DNA of 64,000 bases from Collibacillus ludicampi (GTDB lineage: Bacteria > Bacillota > Bacilli > Tumebacillales > BOQE01), in NCBI RefSeq assembly GCF_023705585.1, contig NZ_BOQE01000001.1:3690710-3754709 (forward strand). Direction: 5' to 3'. Of this stretch, positions 19,818 through 28,453 are shown piece after piece (position 1 is the first letter of the stretch; each line of letters opens with the position of its first letter). Below the pieces are notes generated by a model. The model worked only from the letters and a program-made list of their open reading frames with translations. It was not told the origin of the DNA and did not search any database. The position numbers and the translations under genes were made by a program.

Positions 19818-22087
19818 ACCATCACCCCCTCATGCGCAACGATTTGCAATAATTCCCGGGTGATCTCCTTTCCGCTTTCCCCTACCAACTCCTTCGGGCC
19901 CACGCAGGAAGGGCATCCCGATTCACACGGGCAGTCTTTCACCATCTCCAGCGCGGTCTGAAAGATCTGCTGCCGTAATCTATAGAACGTATCTGCAAGC
20001 CCGATTCCGCCTGGATAGGAATCATAAAGAAACACCGTTGGTGCTTTCGTATGCGGCGCTTTGACTTGCGGATGCACGTATATGTCGCCAGGCGCGCACA
20101 TCAAGTATAAGGGAGCCACGCCTTTTAACAAGTTTGCCAAACCAATCAATCCGCTTTCGACCTCTTCTTTGCTCCATTCACGCTTGGGCAATTCCGTGAA
20201 GGCGATCCAGTAGGAAAGCGTATGGATCTCTGTTTCCGGCAGATGAATCTGCCCCCAGCCGAGATTCTCATGAGTATCAAACTTGATTTTTTTATAGATT
20301 GTGGGCAACGCGTTGACCATCACTTCACCGAACCCATGCCGAATGCAACCTTCCTGCTCTCCGCGAAACTCATCGAGCACCCGTAGATTGACAGCCAGTT
20401 CAGCATCCGTGTAATAGTCACAATCCACTTTGCGAACGAAAGCTTTGCCATTTTCCAAATCCAATCTTTCTACCTGATACTGTACACCTTCATGGATATA
20501 GATCGCTTTTTCATGCAGCGTGGTCAGAGCGCTAAACCGGTCTGTTTCGCCAATCACCCGGTTTTTTTCCGTCATATCGATAACTAAAACATTCTCCTGT
20601 GCGGCTGAACGCAAGGAAATTTCGTGGCTTGGCAAACTGTCGCTCATCCAATAATAACGCCCATCTTTCGCTTTGTTTAAGATGCGTTCTTCTGCCAAAA
20701 AATCCAGGATTTCTTCCGTCGTGGCCACTCCGAAAGTCTCACCCGCTTCAAAAGGCAACTCATATGCCGCGCATTTCAAATGATCCACGAGAATGATGAG
20801 ATTTTCCGGATGAACCCATGCGTGCTCGGGTGTACCTTTAAAAAAATATTCCGGGTGCTGAATGATATATTGATCTAAAGGCGACGATGAAGCAACGAGA
20901 ACGGTCACAGACTTGCCTTGACGACGTCCCGCCCGGCCCGCTTGCTGCCATACGCTGGCGATCGCCCCCGGGTAGCCCGTGATCACACAAGCTTCCAAAC
21001 TGCCGATATCGATGCCTAACTCCAACGCATTTGTACTTACGACCCCTTTGACCTCACCATTGCGAAGCCCTCGTTCGATCTCCCGGCGTTCGTTCGGCAA
21101 ATATCCTCCCCGATAGCCGCGCACCGCTTGACGAGGGATGACACCCTTCGTCGTTTCCTGCAAATAAGTGAGCAAGACCTCCACTTGCGTCCTTGATTTC
21201 GTGAATACGATCGTCTGGATATCATTTGTCAGCAATTGTGTCGCGATCTTACGTGACTCTAACAAAGAACTGCGCCTGATCCCCAACTGCCGGTTCACGA
21301 CGGGAGGATTATAAAAAATAAAATGCCGTTCTCCCCGTGGAGCTCCCGAACGATCCAACAAGACAAATTCTTCATCGAAAAGCTCCTGAGCCAATTCACG
21401 CGGATTCGCGATCGTTGCCGAACAACAGATAAATTGCGGTCGTGAACCGTAAAATTTGCAGATTCGTTTCAGACGGCGTATCACGTTGGCAACATGCGAG
21501 CCGAATACTCCCCTATACATATGAATCTCATCGATCACGACAAATGCTAAGTTCTCAAACAGCTTCACCCATTTCGTATGATGCGGTAAGATTCCGGAAT
21601 GCAACATATCCGGGTTTGTCACCACGATATGACCGGCTTGTCTGATCGTTTGTCTTGCCGTGACGGGGGTGTCACCATCGTACGTAAATGTTTTGATGTT
21701 TTGCTCGAGATGTTCGACCGTCTCATGCAATTCCTTCATCTGATCCTGCGAGAGCGCTTTAGTCGGAAACAAATAAAGCGAACGTGCCGACGGGTCTTGC
21801 AAGATCCGGTCAAGCACCGGCAAATTGTAACACAGTGTTTTCCCCGATGCGGTCGGGGTTACAACGACCACGTTTTCTCCCCGTTTGACCCTTGTGAACG
21901 CCTCCGCCTGATGCGAATACAACTTGCGAATCCCCTTTTTCATGAGGGAATCGATAAGGCGCCGATCCATATGTGCAGGAAAATCGGCATAAACCGCTTG
22001 CTGGCCCGGAAATACCTCCCAATGGGTAACATTCTGCATAAACGATTCGCTGCGTTTCCACTCGTCCAGTAACAAATCGATATTCAA
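19814..22087 (-). CDS. mrfA: DEAH-box helicase MrfA (YprA), DUF1998 family
   Basis: 757 residues. Motif I is TPTASGKT, motif II VIDEIHMY, motif III CSATIANP, and motifs V/VI are ALELGIDIG and QQAGRAGRRQG. The C-terminal DUF1998 ends with a four-cysteine zinc site, CPCESGCPSC. MrfA is a 3'-5' helicase acting on crosslinked or mitomycin-damaged DNA. The start is a TTG at 22087 with AAGGG 10 nt upstream. The ATG nearby is in another frame. Confidence 0.9.
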   Translation of the reverse strand: MNIDLLLDEWKRSESFMQNVTHWEVFPGQQAVYADFPAHMDRRLIDSLMKKGIRKLYSHQAEAFTRVKRGENVVVVTPTASGKTLCYNLPVLDRILQDPSARSLYLFPTKALSQDQMKELHETVEHLEQNIKTFTYDGDTPVTARQTIRQAGHIVVTNPDMLHSGILPHHTKWVKLFENLAFVVIDEIHMYRGVFGSHVANVIRRLKRICKFYGSRPQFICCSATIANPRELAQELFDEEFVLLDRSGAPRGERHFIFYNPPVVNRQLGIRRSSLLESRKIATQLLTNDIQTIVFTKSRTQVEVLLTYLQETTKGVIPRQAVRGYRGGYLPNERREIERGLRNGEVKGVVSTNALELGIDIGSLEACVITGYPGAIASVWQQAGRAGRRQGKSVTVLVASSSPLDQYIIQHPEYFFKGTPEHAWVHPENLIILVDHLKCAAYELPFEAGETFGVATTEEILDFLAEERILNKAKDGRYYWMSDSLPSHEISLRSAAQENVLVIDMTEKNRVIGETDRFSALTTLHEKAIYIHEGVQYQVERLDLENGKAFVRKVDCDYYTDAELAVNLRVLDEFRGEQEGCIRHGFGEVMVNALPTIYKKIKFDTHENLGWGQIHLPETEIHTLSYWIAFTELPKREWSKEEVESGLIGLANLLKGVAPLYLMCAPGDIYVHPQVKAPHTKAPTVFLYDSYPGGIGLADTFYRLRQQIFQTALEMVKDCPCESGCPSCVGPKELVGESGKEITRELLQIVAHEGVMV

Positions 22088-22168
22088 GCTTTTTCATCCC
22101 TTCACGAGAACAGATGTTCCATGAATACTTATATTCGCTGCTTGTAATACAAAATCCTTTATAAGAAA

Positions 22169-22197
22169 AACGCATGGCTCCTGTGAAGGCATGCGTT
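22169..22197 (-). terminator. Terminator downstream of cysK and repeat copy C
   Basis: AACGCATG pairs with CATGCGTT, loop of about 13 nt. On the minus strand the stem is followed by TTTTTCTTAT. It probably ends the cysK transcript, with the repeat lying between the cysK stop and this hairpin. Confidence 0.75.
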
Positions 22198-22199
22198 CA

Positions 22200-22597
22200 A
22201 TCGATGTGTAGTTTGGTGGGCGTATGCTTTGCGTTCACGCTCCGTGGAGGCGTCTCATAGGGTATATGCTTTGCGCTCATGCTCCGTGAAGGTCGTCTCG
22301 CATGGAACCATAATCAAATGTCGCGAGACGACCTTCAAAGTCGCTATTACGCGCAAAGCATATACCCCTTACCAGCCAGAATGGAAACGAGACGACCTCC
22401 AAAGTCGCTGTCTCACGCAAAGCATTACGCCCACCTAAAGACACTTTTCATTATCTAATGGCGCCGCTTGCGGTATGGAGGGCTACTGTGAAAATGAGTG
22501 ATTGGGTGGGTGTATCGCTTTGCGCTTGGGTTCGATGAAAGTTTTCATATTCTCAATGGTCACGCTTGCGGCATGTGCGGCATGGGGGACTACCTTG
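22200..22597 (+). repeat. Nested palindromic repeat, copy C (full nested module 1, truncated module 2)
   Basis: Module 1 spans 22218-22432 and encloses a complete inner hairpin at 22260-22367 (GGGTATATGCTTTGCGC pairs with GCGCAAAGCATATACCC, and GAAGGTCGTCTCGC with GCGAGACGACCTTC). Module 2 is only a left arm at 22504-22540, broken after TTCGATGAA. A degenerate tail (CGCTTGCGGCATG) follows up to the cysK stop. Confidence 0.93.
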
Positions 22598-23515
22598 CTA
22601 TTCATCGAAGAAGCTCATGCTTAAATATCGTTCGCCTGTATCAGGGGCCATGCAGAGCACTTTCTTGCCGGCTCCCAGACGTTTGGCCACGGCGATGGCA
22701 GCAAAGACGGAAGCGCCTGATGAAGGGCCGACAAAGATCCCTTCTTTCCGTGCCAGATGTTTGACTGTCGACAGAGCATCCTCGTCGGAAATTTGTATGA
22801 TCTCATCAAACACGTTCCGGTTCAGAATAGGTGGAATAAAACCCGGACTGGTTCCCACCAATTTATGAGGACCCGGTTGCCCCCCGGATAAAACAGGAGA
22901 TCCTTTCGGTTCCACGACGGCGATATGCAAATGCGGCAACTTTTCTTTCAGGGTTTCCCCTGTTCCCGTTATCGTGCCGCCCGTACCAGCCGTCGCGACG
23001 AAAGCATCCAACCGTCCATCCATCTGTTCTAAGATTTCCAGTGCGGTCGTCCTGCGATGGATATCCGGATTCGACTTGTTTTCAAATTGCATGGGTATAA
23101 AACTTCCCGGGATTCGTTTTTGCAGATCCCTCGCTTTAGCGATGGCACCCGGCATCCGCTGACCGCTTGGCGTGAGTACGACTTCCGCGCCATATGCTTT
23201 CAGAAGATTGATCCGCTCTTGTGTTGCATTATCCGGCATCACGAGAATCACGCGGTATCCTCTCGCCGCGGCGTTCATCGCCAAACCGATTCCCGTATTG
23301 CCACTGGTCGGTTCGATGATGGTATCCCCTTTGCGTATCAGGCCCATCTTTTCAGCCATCAGGATCATATTGAATGCGGCACGGTCTTTTACGCTGCGCG
23401 AAGGATTGAACATCTCCAATTTGACATACACGTCTGCCGAACGCTGCGGTACCATGCGCTGCAAACGAACCACCGGTGTTTTCCCGATCAGATCCGTAAT
23501 ATTTTCGTGGATCAT
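22598..23515 (-). CDS. cysK: Cysteine synthase (O-acetylserine sulfhydrylase)
   Basis: 305 residues from ATG 23515, with AAGGAG 7 nt upstream; the longer frame to 23578 lacks a binding site. The PLP lysine is in SRSVKDRAA, the substrate loop is PTSGNTGIG, and the phosphate loop is GTGGTITGTGE. It makes cysteine from O-acetylserine and sulfide. CysM-type specificity cannot be excluded. hutH lies 57 nt upstream on the same strand, so hutH-cysK may form one transcript ending at 22169. Confidence 0.9.
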   Translation of the reverse strand: MIHENITDLIGKTPVVRLQRMVPQRSADVYVKLEMFNPSRSVKDRAAFNMILMAEKMGLIRKGDTIIEPTSGNTGIGLAMNAAARGYRVILVMPDNATQERINLLKAYGAEVVLTPSGQRMPGAIAKARDLQKRIPGSFIPMQFENKSNPDIHRRTTALEILEQMDGRLDAFVATAGTGGTITGTGETLKEKLPHLHIAVVEPKGSPVLSGGQPGPHKLVGTSPGFIPPILNRNVFDEIIQISDEDALSTVKHLARKEGIFVGPSSGASVFAAIAVAKRLGAGKKVLCMAPDTGERYLSMSFFDE

Positions 23516-23547
23516 GTATTCTCTCCTTTCATCCGTCCGTTTCAATC

Positions 23548-23574
23548 TGCCGCTTGCGACATGAGGGGCTATTA
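23548..23574 (+). repeat. Remnant of the palindromic repeat tail
   Basis: CTGCCGCTTGCGACATGAGG followed by GGCTATT resembles the tail that follows each complete module (GCCGCTTGCGGCATGG-GGCTAT). It lies between hutH and cysK and has no hairpin module left. Confidence 0.5.
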
Positions 23575-25095
23575 ACAAATGAGCGGAACTACTTTCTCCA
23601 CACGTCTCAACCAGACCCCTTCCTTTAATTGTGAAGCGACATATTCGATATCGCCCGTAATCGAGCGGTCCTGTATGAGAGGCTGTACATTCTCGCGTAC
23701 TGCATCATACAAAACGCGGGTTGCGGGCGCGAGGCGATCACTCCCTCGATGTTCCGCTGCCTCACATGCACCGATCAGTTCGATGGCGAGTACTCGCGCC
23801 ACGTTTTCGACCACGTTCGCCGCGTGGCGGGCAGCATTGGTACCCATACTGACATGGTCTTCTTGGTTCGCGGACGAAGGGATCGAATCCACGCTCGACG
23901 GGTGGCACAAAACTTTGTTTTCAGAGACGATCGATGCCGCCACGTATTGCGCGATCATCATGCCCGACTCGACACCGGGACGCCGCGATAGAAACGGCGG
24001 AAGACCTCCCGATAATTGCGCGTTCACAATCCTCTCCAAACGCCTTTCGGAGATATTCGCCAATTCGCTCATACCGATCTTTAAAAAGTCCATTGCAAAC
24101 GCAATCGGTTGTCCGTGGAAATTGCCGCCGGAGATCACCTTGTTTGAATCAGCGAAAATGAGTGGATTATCGGTGGCTGCGTTCATTTCAATCGCCAATT
24201 TTTCGCCTACATACGTGAGTACCTGCCGGATGGCACCGTGAACTTGCGGAATGCAACGAAGCGAGTAAGCGTCCTGCACACGCACTTCCCCTTGTCGCGT
24301 CGTGAGTTTCGATCCATACAGGAGATCGCGCAGATTTGCTGCCACCGCAGCTTGCTCAGGGTACGGCCGGACATCTTGAACGGCTTCGTCAAACGCTTCC
24401 GGAATGCCTCGTAATACCTCGAGGGTCATCGCGGCAATCACATCTGCCATCTTGACCAATCTTTCGGCACGCGCAAACGTCAAAACCCCGATCGCGGTCA
24501 TCGCTTGCGTGCCGTTGATGAGTGCCAACCCTTCTTTCGCCTGCAAGCGAATCGGTTTCAACCCTGCCTGTCTGAGCGCTTCTGCGGCAGGCATTTTCTT
24601 CCCTTTCCACACAGCCTTTCCCTCCCCCATCAGCAATAACGCCAAATGAGAAAGGAGCGCCAAGTCTCCGCTCGCACCTAATGATCCTTGTGCCGGAATT
24701 ACTGGTAGGATATCCTGATTCAGACATTCGATAAGCATACTTAATGTTTCAACAGTAATCCCCGAATAACCTTTCGCCAATGCATTGGCCCGAAGAACCA
24801 TCATGGCACGGACAACATCGGGCGGCAATTCTTCTCCGACCGCACAAGCGTGGCTGCGGATCAGATTCGCTTGAAGAGTCTCGACTTCATTTGCAGGAAT
24901 GAGAACATCCGCAAATTTTCCGAAACCGGTCGTGACACCATAGATCGTTTCATGATTCTGAATGATCTGCTCAACACGTGCGCGGCATTGGGTTACACGT
25001 TTCAAAGCCTCATGAGATATGCCTACCCTTTTGCCTTCACAAGCTACTTGGGTTACATCTTCTACCGTCAGCGTGGAACCATCCAAAATGATCAT
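23572..25095 (-). CDS. hutH: Histidine ammonia-lyase
   Basis: 507 residues, full length. The self-made MIO cofactor comes from Ala-Ser-Gly in [10 protein letters not shown]. It deaminates histidine to urocanate, the first step of histidine use. AAAGGAG precedes the ATG by 10 nt. None of hutU, hutI, hutG or hutP is nearby, so the pathway is split or incomplete here. Confidence 0.94.
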   Translation of the reverse strand: MIILDGSTLTVEDVTQVACEGKRVGISHEALKRVTQCRARVEQIIQNHETIYGVTTGFGKFADVLIPANEVETLQANLIRSHACAVGEELPPDVVRAMMVLRANALAKGYSGITVETLSMLIECLNQDILPVIPAQGSLGASGDLALLSHLALLLMGEGKAVWKGKKMPAAEALRQAGLKPIRLQAKEGLALINGTQAMTAIGVLTFARAERLVKMADVIAAMTLEVLRGIPEAFDEAVQDVRPYPEQAAVAANLRDLLYGSKLTTRQGEVRVQDAYSLRCIPQVHGAIRQVLTYVGEKLAIEMNAATDNPLIFADSNKVISGGNFHGQPIAFAMDFLKIGMSELANISERRLERIVNAQLSGGLPPFLSRRPGVESGMMIAQYVAASIVSENKVLCHPSSVDSIPSSANQEDHVSMGTNAARHAANVVENVARVLAIELIGACEAAEHRGSDRLAPATRVLYDAVRENVQPLIQDRSITGDIEYVASQLKEGVWLRRVEKVVPLIC

Positions 25096-25130
25096 GTTCG
25101 TTTAACTCCTTTCTTACTTTAGCAAAATAA

Positions 25131-25167
25131 AAGGGCTGTACGGAAGATTCACTTCCATACAGCCCTT
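25131..25167 (-). terminator. Long hairpin in the hutH 5' region
   Basis: AAGGGCTGTACGGAAG pairs with CTTCCATACAGCCCTT with one mismatch. T-rich sequence follows on both strands (CCCTTTTATTTT on minus, CTTGTTTTTT on plus). It could end the upstream minus-strand transcript or act as a leader attenuator of hutH. No HutP-type TAG triplets are seen around it. Confidence 0.6.
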
Positions 25168-25384
25168 GTTTTTTATAGACATATGTTCGGTCGTGCCGTT
25201 TCAATCGGTACATATGCCTCTCCAACCTTTACATTCCTTGTTATTAGTTATTGTATTCTAAAAAATGGATCTCCGCAACGGTCATTTGCTTCACTCGTTT
25301 TATCGCGTTTTAATTATAATTCATTGCGCAAAATTATCGAATGTTCATCATACGAATTTAGTCTCTCTTGAGGTTGAACCAATG

Positions 25385-25735
25385 CTATCTTGAAAATGTG
25401 TAGTTTGGCGGGCGTATGCTTTGCGTTCGAGTTCCGTGTAGGTCGTTTCAACGGGTATATGCATTGCGCTTATGCTCCGTGAAGGTCGTCTCGCATGGAA
25501 TCATAATCATATGTTGCGAGACGACCTTCAAAGTCGCTATTACGCGCAATGCATATACCCTTTTACATCCGAAAGGAAGCGAGACGACCTCCAAAGTCGC
25601 TGTCTCACGCAAAGCATTACGCCAACCTAAAGGCACTTTTCATCCTCTGATGGCGCCGCTTGCGGCATGGAGAGCTATCTTGAAAACTAGTGCTTGGGTG
25701 GGTGTATCGCTTTGCGCTTGGGTTCGATGAAGCTT
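25385..25735 (+). repeat. Nested palindromic repeat, copy D (full nested module 1, truncated module 2)
   Basis: Module 1 spans 25410-25623 and encloses the inner hairpin 25453-25560 (GGGTATATGCATTGCGC pairs with GCGCAATGCATATACCC). The inner arms differ from copy C by a matched T/A to A/T change. Module 2 is a left-arm remnant (25695-25732) that breaks at the same place as in copy C. The stretch 25096-25384 before it holds only the hairpin at 25131 and AT-rich DNA. Confidence 0.93.
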
Positions 25736-25744
25736 GTCCATGAA

Positions 25745-25859
25745 CGGTTTCAGTGGCTAGATGTTCCGCAGAAACGACAGACGGACGAATCGAGGGTTGA
25801 TTCGTACCGGAGACGCCAGGAAGTTTAATCGCCGAACCGGGATATACATTTTTGGCCCC
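25745..25859 (-). pseudogene. Possible remnant of a LysM domain
   Basis: One minus-strand frame reads GAKNVYPGSAIKLPG, like the end of a LysM repeat, then a proline/serine-rich linker. A stop lies directly before it, there is no start codon, and the frame runs into the repeat. It may be a broken wall-binding gene cut by the repeat. Evidence is a single short motif. Confidence 0.22.
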
Positions 25860-25965
25860 TCAATGGAAACACGTAATCGAATTCCCAAAAAGGATATATA
25901 TGTGCCATGAGAACCGATTTATGGTTTCCAGAATGTGAAGCCAATGAAATGGAAGTCTATGGATC

Positions 25966-26397
25966 TCAAAGTGTTTGTTCATACTCCTTTAGGACCTGCA
26001 AGAATTGGCGACGTGGTGACAATACCGGCCTTATTTGTTTCACAGTGCGTAAAGCTTTCTCGCATGAAAGATGATACATTCGCATAAAAAGTGCCGTGAG
26101 GAAAAAGCCCAAACGATTTTTTCCCGCCACATCATGAACATAGATAATATATCCATCGTTCAGCCATCGGATCGTTTCCTCAACCGCTTGTCGTAAACGG
26201 TTTACTGACGGCTTTTCTTTATTTCCGAGCGGGAAACGAAGCACTCGCAACGGAGAGATCCAGTCAGGGGGAACGTCTTCTTTCTTGCTCAGATTGACAA
26301 TTCCATTCACATGAAGCTGCGCGAGGGTCATCCACCCTTTTTCGTCCACACGCTCTCCCGCATATAAGATTCCGGGAATGATTTCGCTAATGTCCAT
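25966..26397 (-). CDS. Dual-specificity-phosphatase-fold protein lacking the catalytic cysteine
   Basis: 143 residues. The fold is recognisable: IIPGILYAG start, PPDWISPLRVLRFPLG in the acid-loop region, and YVHDVAGKNRLG at the P-loop. Active enzymes have HCx5R; here the residue after His is Asp (codon GAT), giving HDx5R. The Arg is kept. Catalysis by the usual cysteinyl-phosphate route is therefore not expected, and the protein is likely a pseudophosphatase or a phosphate-binding module. Confidence 0.8.
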   Translation of the reverse strand: MDISEIIPGILYAGERVDEKGWMTLAQLHVNGIVNLSKKEDVPPDWISPLRVLRFPLGNKEKPSVNRLRQAVEETIRWLNDGYIIYVHDVAGKNRLGFFLTALFMRMYHLSCEKALRTVKQIRPVLSPRRQFLQVLKEYEQTL

Positions 26398-26555
26398 AGA
26401 CTCTTCCCCTCACCATTCAATATCGCACAATACTATATGGTGTATGTAAAAAGTGCATGTCTTGTTCCTTTTCAAAAGAAAGACTCCCCGCATAATCTTG
26501 TCCTCCAAATACCAAGCTAACGTAAGAAGATCTTGATAGAAAGGAATGTGAGGGC

Positions 26556-26783
26556 TTGATCCGCGTTTCGATACCCCTGGAAAAATTCGATTCGTTCCCT
26601 GATGATACATCCGTGAAATGGGGATTTTCCATGCAGGGAGGTCACAAATTGGAATCATTCATGTCTGATAAAGAGTTTTCAAATTTTCTAAAAGAAAACA
26701 ACCTCATCGTTTATAAACACCATATCAAAGACTATGAACACGGAACGACCTTCGGTGACTTCACCATCGAAGGGGTGAAGTAA
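26556..26783 (+). CDS. Small hypothetical protein
   Basis: 75 residues from a TTG with GAAAGGA and GAGGG just upstream. It is charged and soluble (DKEFSNFLKENN, KHHIKDYEHG, TIEGVK end). No family is recognised. A good terminator 22 nt after the stop and a spaced upstream region support a real monocistronic gene. Confidence 0.55.
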   Translation: MIRVSIPLEKFDSFPDDTSVKWGFSMQGGHKLESFMSDKEFSNFLKENNLIVYKHHIKDYEHGTTFGDFTIEGVK

Positions 26784-26804
26784 CGCTGATCAATAGTACA
26801 ACAA

Positions 26805-26830
26805 GAGGTCTGCTTTTGCAGGCCTTTTTT
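26805..26830 (+). terminator. Terminator after the small gene at 26556
   Basis: AGGTCTGC pairs with GCAGGCCT around TTTT, followed by TTTTT. Confidence 0.85.
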
Positions 26831-27009
26831 CATGGTATCGCCACATATTCAAGGTTCAGATTGTGAAATGAAAGCCTGACTGTGACTCAAGAAAAAAGAT
26901 TCATCCGCAGAGAATTACAAGAATTTTTCGTGATCAATATGGAAAAAGGTTGAATTCTAGTCTCTGACAACTTAATATTGATATAATATTTACTAGGAGG
27001 TGCCATGTT

Positions 27010-27963
27010 ATGGAATATCGTCGTTTAGGGAAAAGCGGACTCAAAGTTTCTGAAATCGCGTTGGGCAGTTGGTTGACATACGGTACAGTCACCGAGCGCG
27101 AACAAGCGATCTCTTGTGTACATAAGGCATATGAGCTCGGTATAAACCACTTCGACTGTGCAAATATGTATGGTGCCACACCACATGCGGCTGAAGAAGT
27201 GTTGGGAGAAGCCCTGCGGGATTTTCCGCGGGAAAGTTATGTGCTAACAACGAAAGCTTTCTGGCCGGTGGGAGACGGACCAAATGACCGTGGGTTAAGC
27301 CGGAAACATATTATCAGTGAAGTCGAAAAAAGTCTGCGTGCTTTTAAGACGGATTATGTAGATATTTTCTACTGCCATCGCTATGACCCCGAGACCGATT
27401 TGGAAGAAACGTTGCGGGCGATCGATGATCTGATTCGCCAAGGTAAAGTGCTCTATGCCGGGATTAGTGAATGGCAACCCCATCAGATAGCCGATGCCGT
27501 TCGCCTGACGCGTGAATTGGGGTTACATAAGATCGTTGCCAGCCAGCCGATCTATAATATGTTTAATCGTTATATTGAGCATGCCGTGATTCCTCTTTGT
27601 GAAGATGCCGGGATCGGGCAAGTCGTTTTCTCTCCACTCGGCCAAGGGGTGTTGACTGGCAAATACAAACTTGGACAACCTGCTCCTGCCGGCTCTCGCG
27701 CCGCTACACCGGAAGTTCAAGACAAGATCCAGCGCTACATGAATGAAGAGGTACTGTCCAAAGTCGAACGACTGCGCAGCGTCGCACAAAAAGCGGAATT
27801 GTCTCTCGCTCAGCTCGCCCTCGCTTGGGTTCTACGCCAACCCAATGTAGCGAGTGCGTTGGTGGGCGCAACGCGTCCAGAGCAAGTTGAAGAAAACGTG
27901 AAAGCTTCAGGCATTACACTCTCGGAAGAAATTCTGGGCGAAATTGAAGAAATTCTGGCTTAA
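27010..27963 (+). CDS. Aldo/keto reductase, potassium-channel beta-subunit-like
   Basis: 317 residues. The AKR tetrad is visible: Asp in NHFDCANMYG with the Tyr, Lys in LTTKAFWP, and His in FYCHRYDPE. The C terminus has the NADPH-binding GATRPEQVEEN. It is most like the AKR6/Kv-beta group by N terminus (YRRLGKSGLKVSEIALGSW). AGGAGG precedes the ATG by 9 nt, and a perfect TATAAT sits at 26982. The physiological substrate is not predictable. Confidence 0.85.
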   Translation: MEYRRLGKSGLKVSEIALGSWLTYGTVTEREQAISCVHKAYELGINHFDCANMYGATPHAAEEVLGEALRDFPRESYVLTTKAFWPVGDGPNDRGLSRKHIISEVEKSLRAFKTDYVDIFYCHRYDPETDLEETLRAIDDLIRQGKVLYAGISEWQPHQIADAVRLTRELGLHKIVASQPIYNMFNRYIEHAVIPLCEDAGIGQVVFSPLGQGVLTGKYKLGQPAPAGSRAATPEVQDKIQRYMNEEVLSKVERLRSVAQKAELSLAQLALAWVLRQPNVASALVGATRPEQVEENVKASGITLSEEILGEIEEILA

Positions 27964-27972
27964 ATAAGATCA

Positions 27973-28000
27973 ACCGCTTCGCTCGAACGAGCGAAGCGGT
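27973..28000. terminator. Bidirectional terminator
   Basis: ACCGCTTCGCTCG pairs perfectly with CGAGCGAAGCGGT around AA, between two convergent stops. Confidence 0.85.
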
Positions 28001-28291
28001 TTATTCGTTGACAAAGCACGCAAACCGTTGATCATATTTTGTTGGAGTAAATTCTATAATCTCATATTCCGCTAACTGATTTTTAACAAACGGATCTTCA
28101 CTGATCATCTGTTTCACTTCTGATTCTGTAACACCATGAGCAAGGAGAACGCCACCCACCCTCGGATTCCTGCGCCCGGAAACAATAAACTTTGATTGCT
28201 GATAGTATGTATCCAGCCACTTCTTATGAGCTTCCAAAACTGCTTCTACCTCTTCCAAAGGTTTCACATATTTGACGAGTAACAAAAACAT
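28001..28291 (-). CDS. YciI-like protein
   Basis: 96 residues from the ATG at 28291 with GGGGGA 5-6 nt upstream. The frame opens further upstream, but MFLLLVKYVKPLEEVE is the family's usual start. The small ferredoxin-like fold is suggested by length, HKKWLDTYY and the SEDPFVKN segment. YciI-family function is mostly unknown. Confidence 0.75.
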   Translation of the reverse strand: MFLLLVKYVKPLEEVEAVLEAHKKWLDTYYQQSKFIVSGRRNPRVGGVLLAHGVTESEVKQMISEDPFVKNQLAEYEIIEFTPTKYDQRFACFVNE

Positions 28292-28453
28292 AAACGTCCC
28301 CCATTGTCCAAGATTTTTCACTTTCCGCATAAATAGCTTATAGTATTATAGAGTTATTATTTATTGTAACTGGTTTCTAATAAATAGAAAACTCTTTTCC
28401 ATAATTGTTCCGTATTTGAACGGTATATTCAAAGTACTTCAATACACTCAATA

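Noticed and set aside
25096-25170. HutP-controlled antiterminator before hutH
   Set aside because: The hairpin is real, but the spaced TAG triplets needed for HutP are absent.
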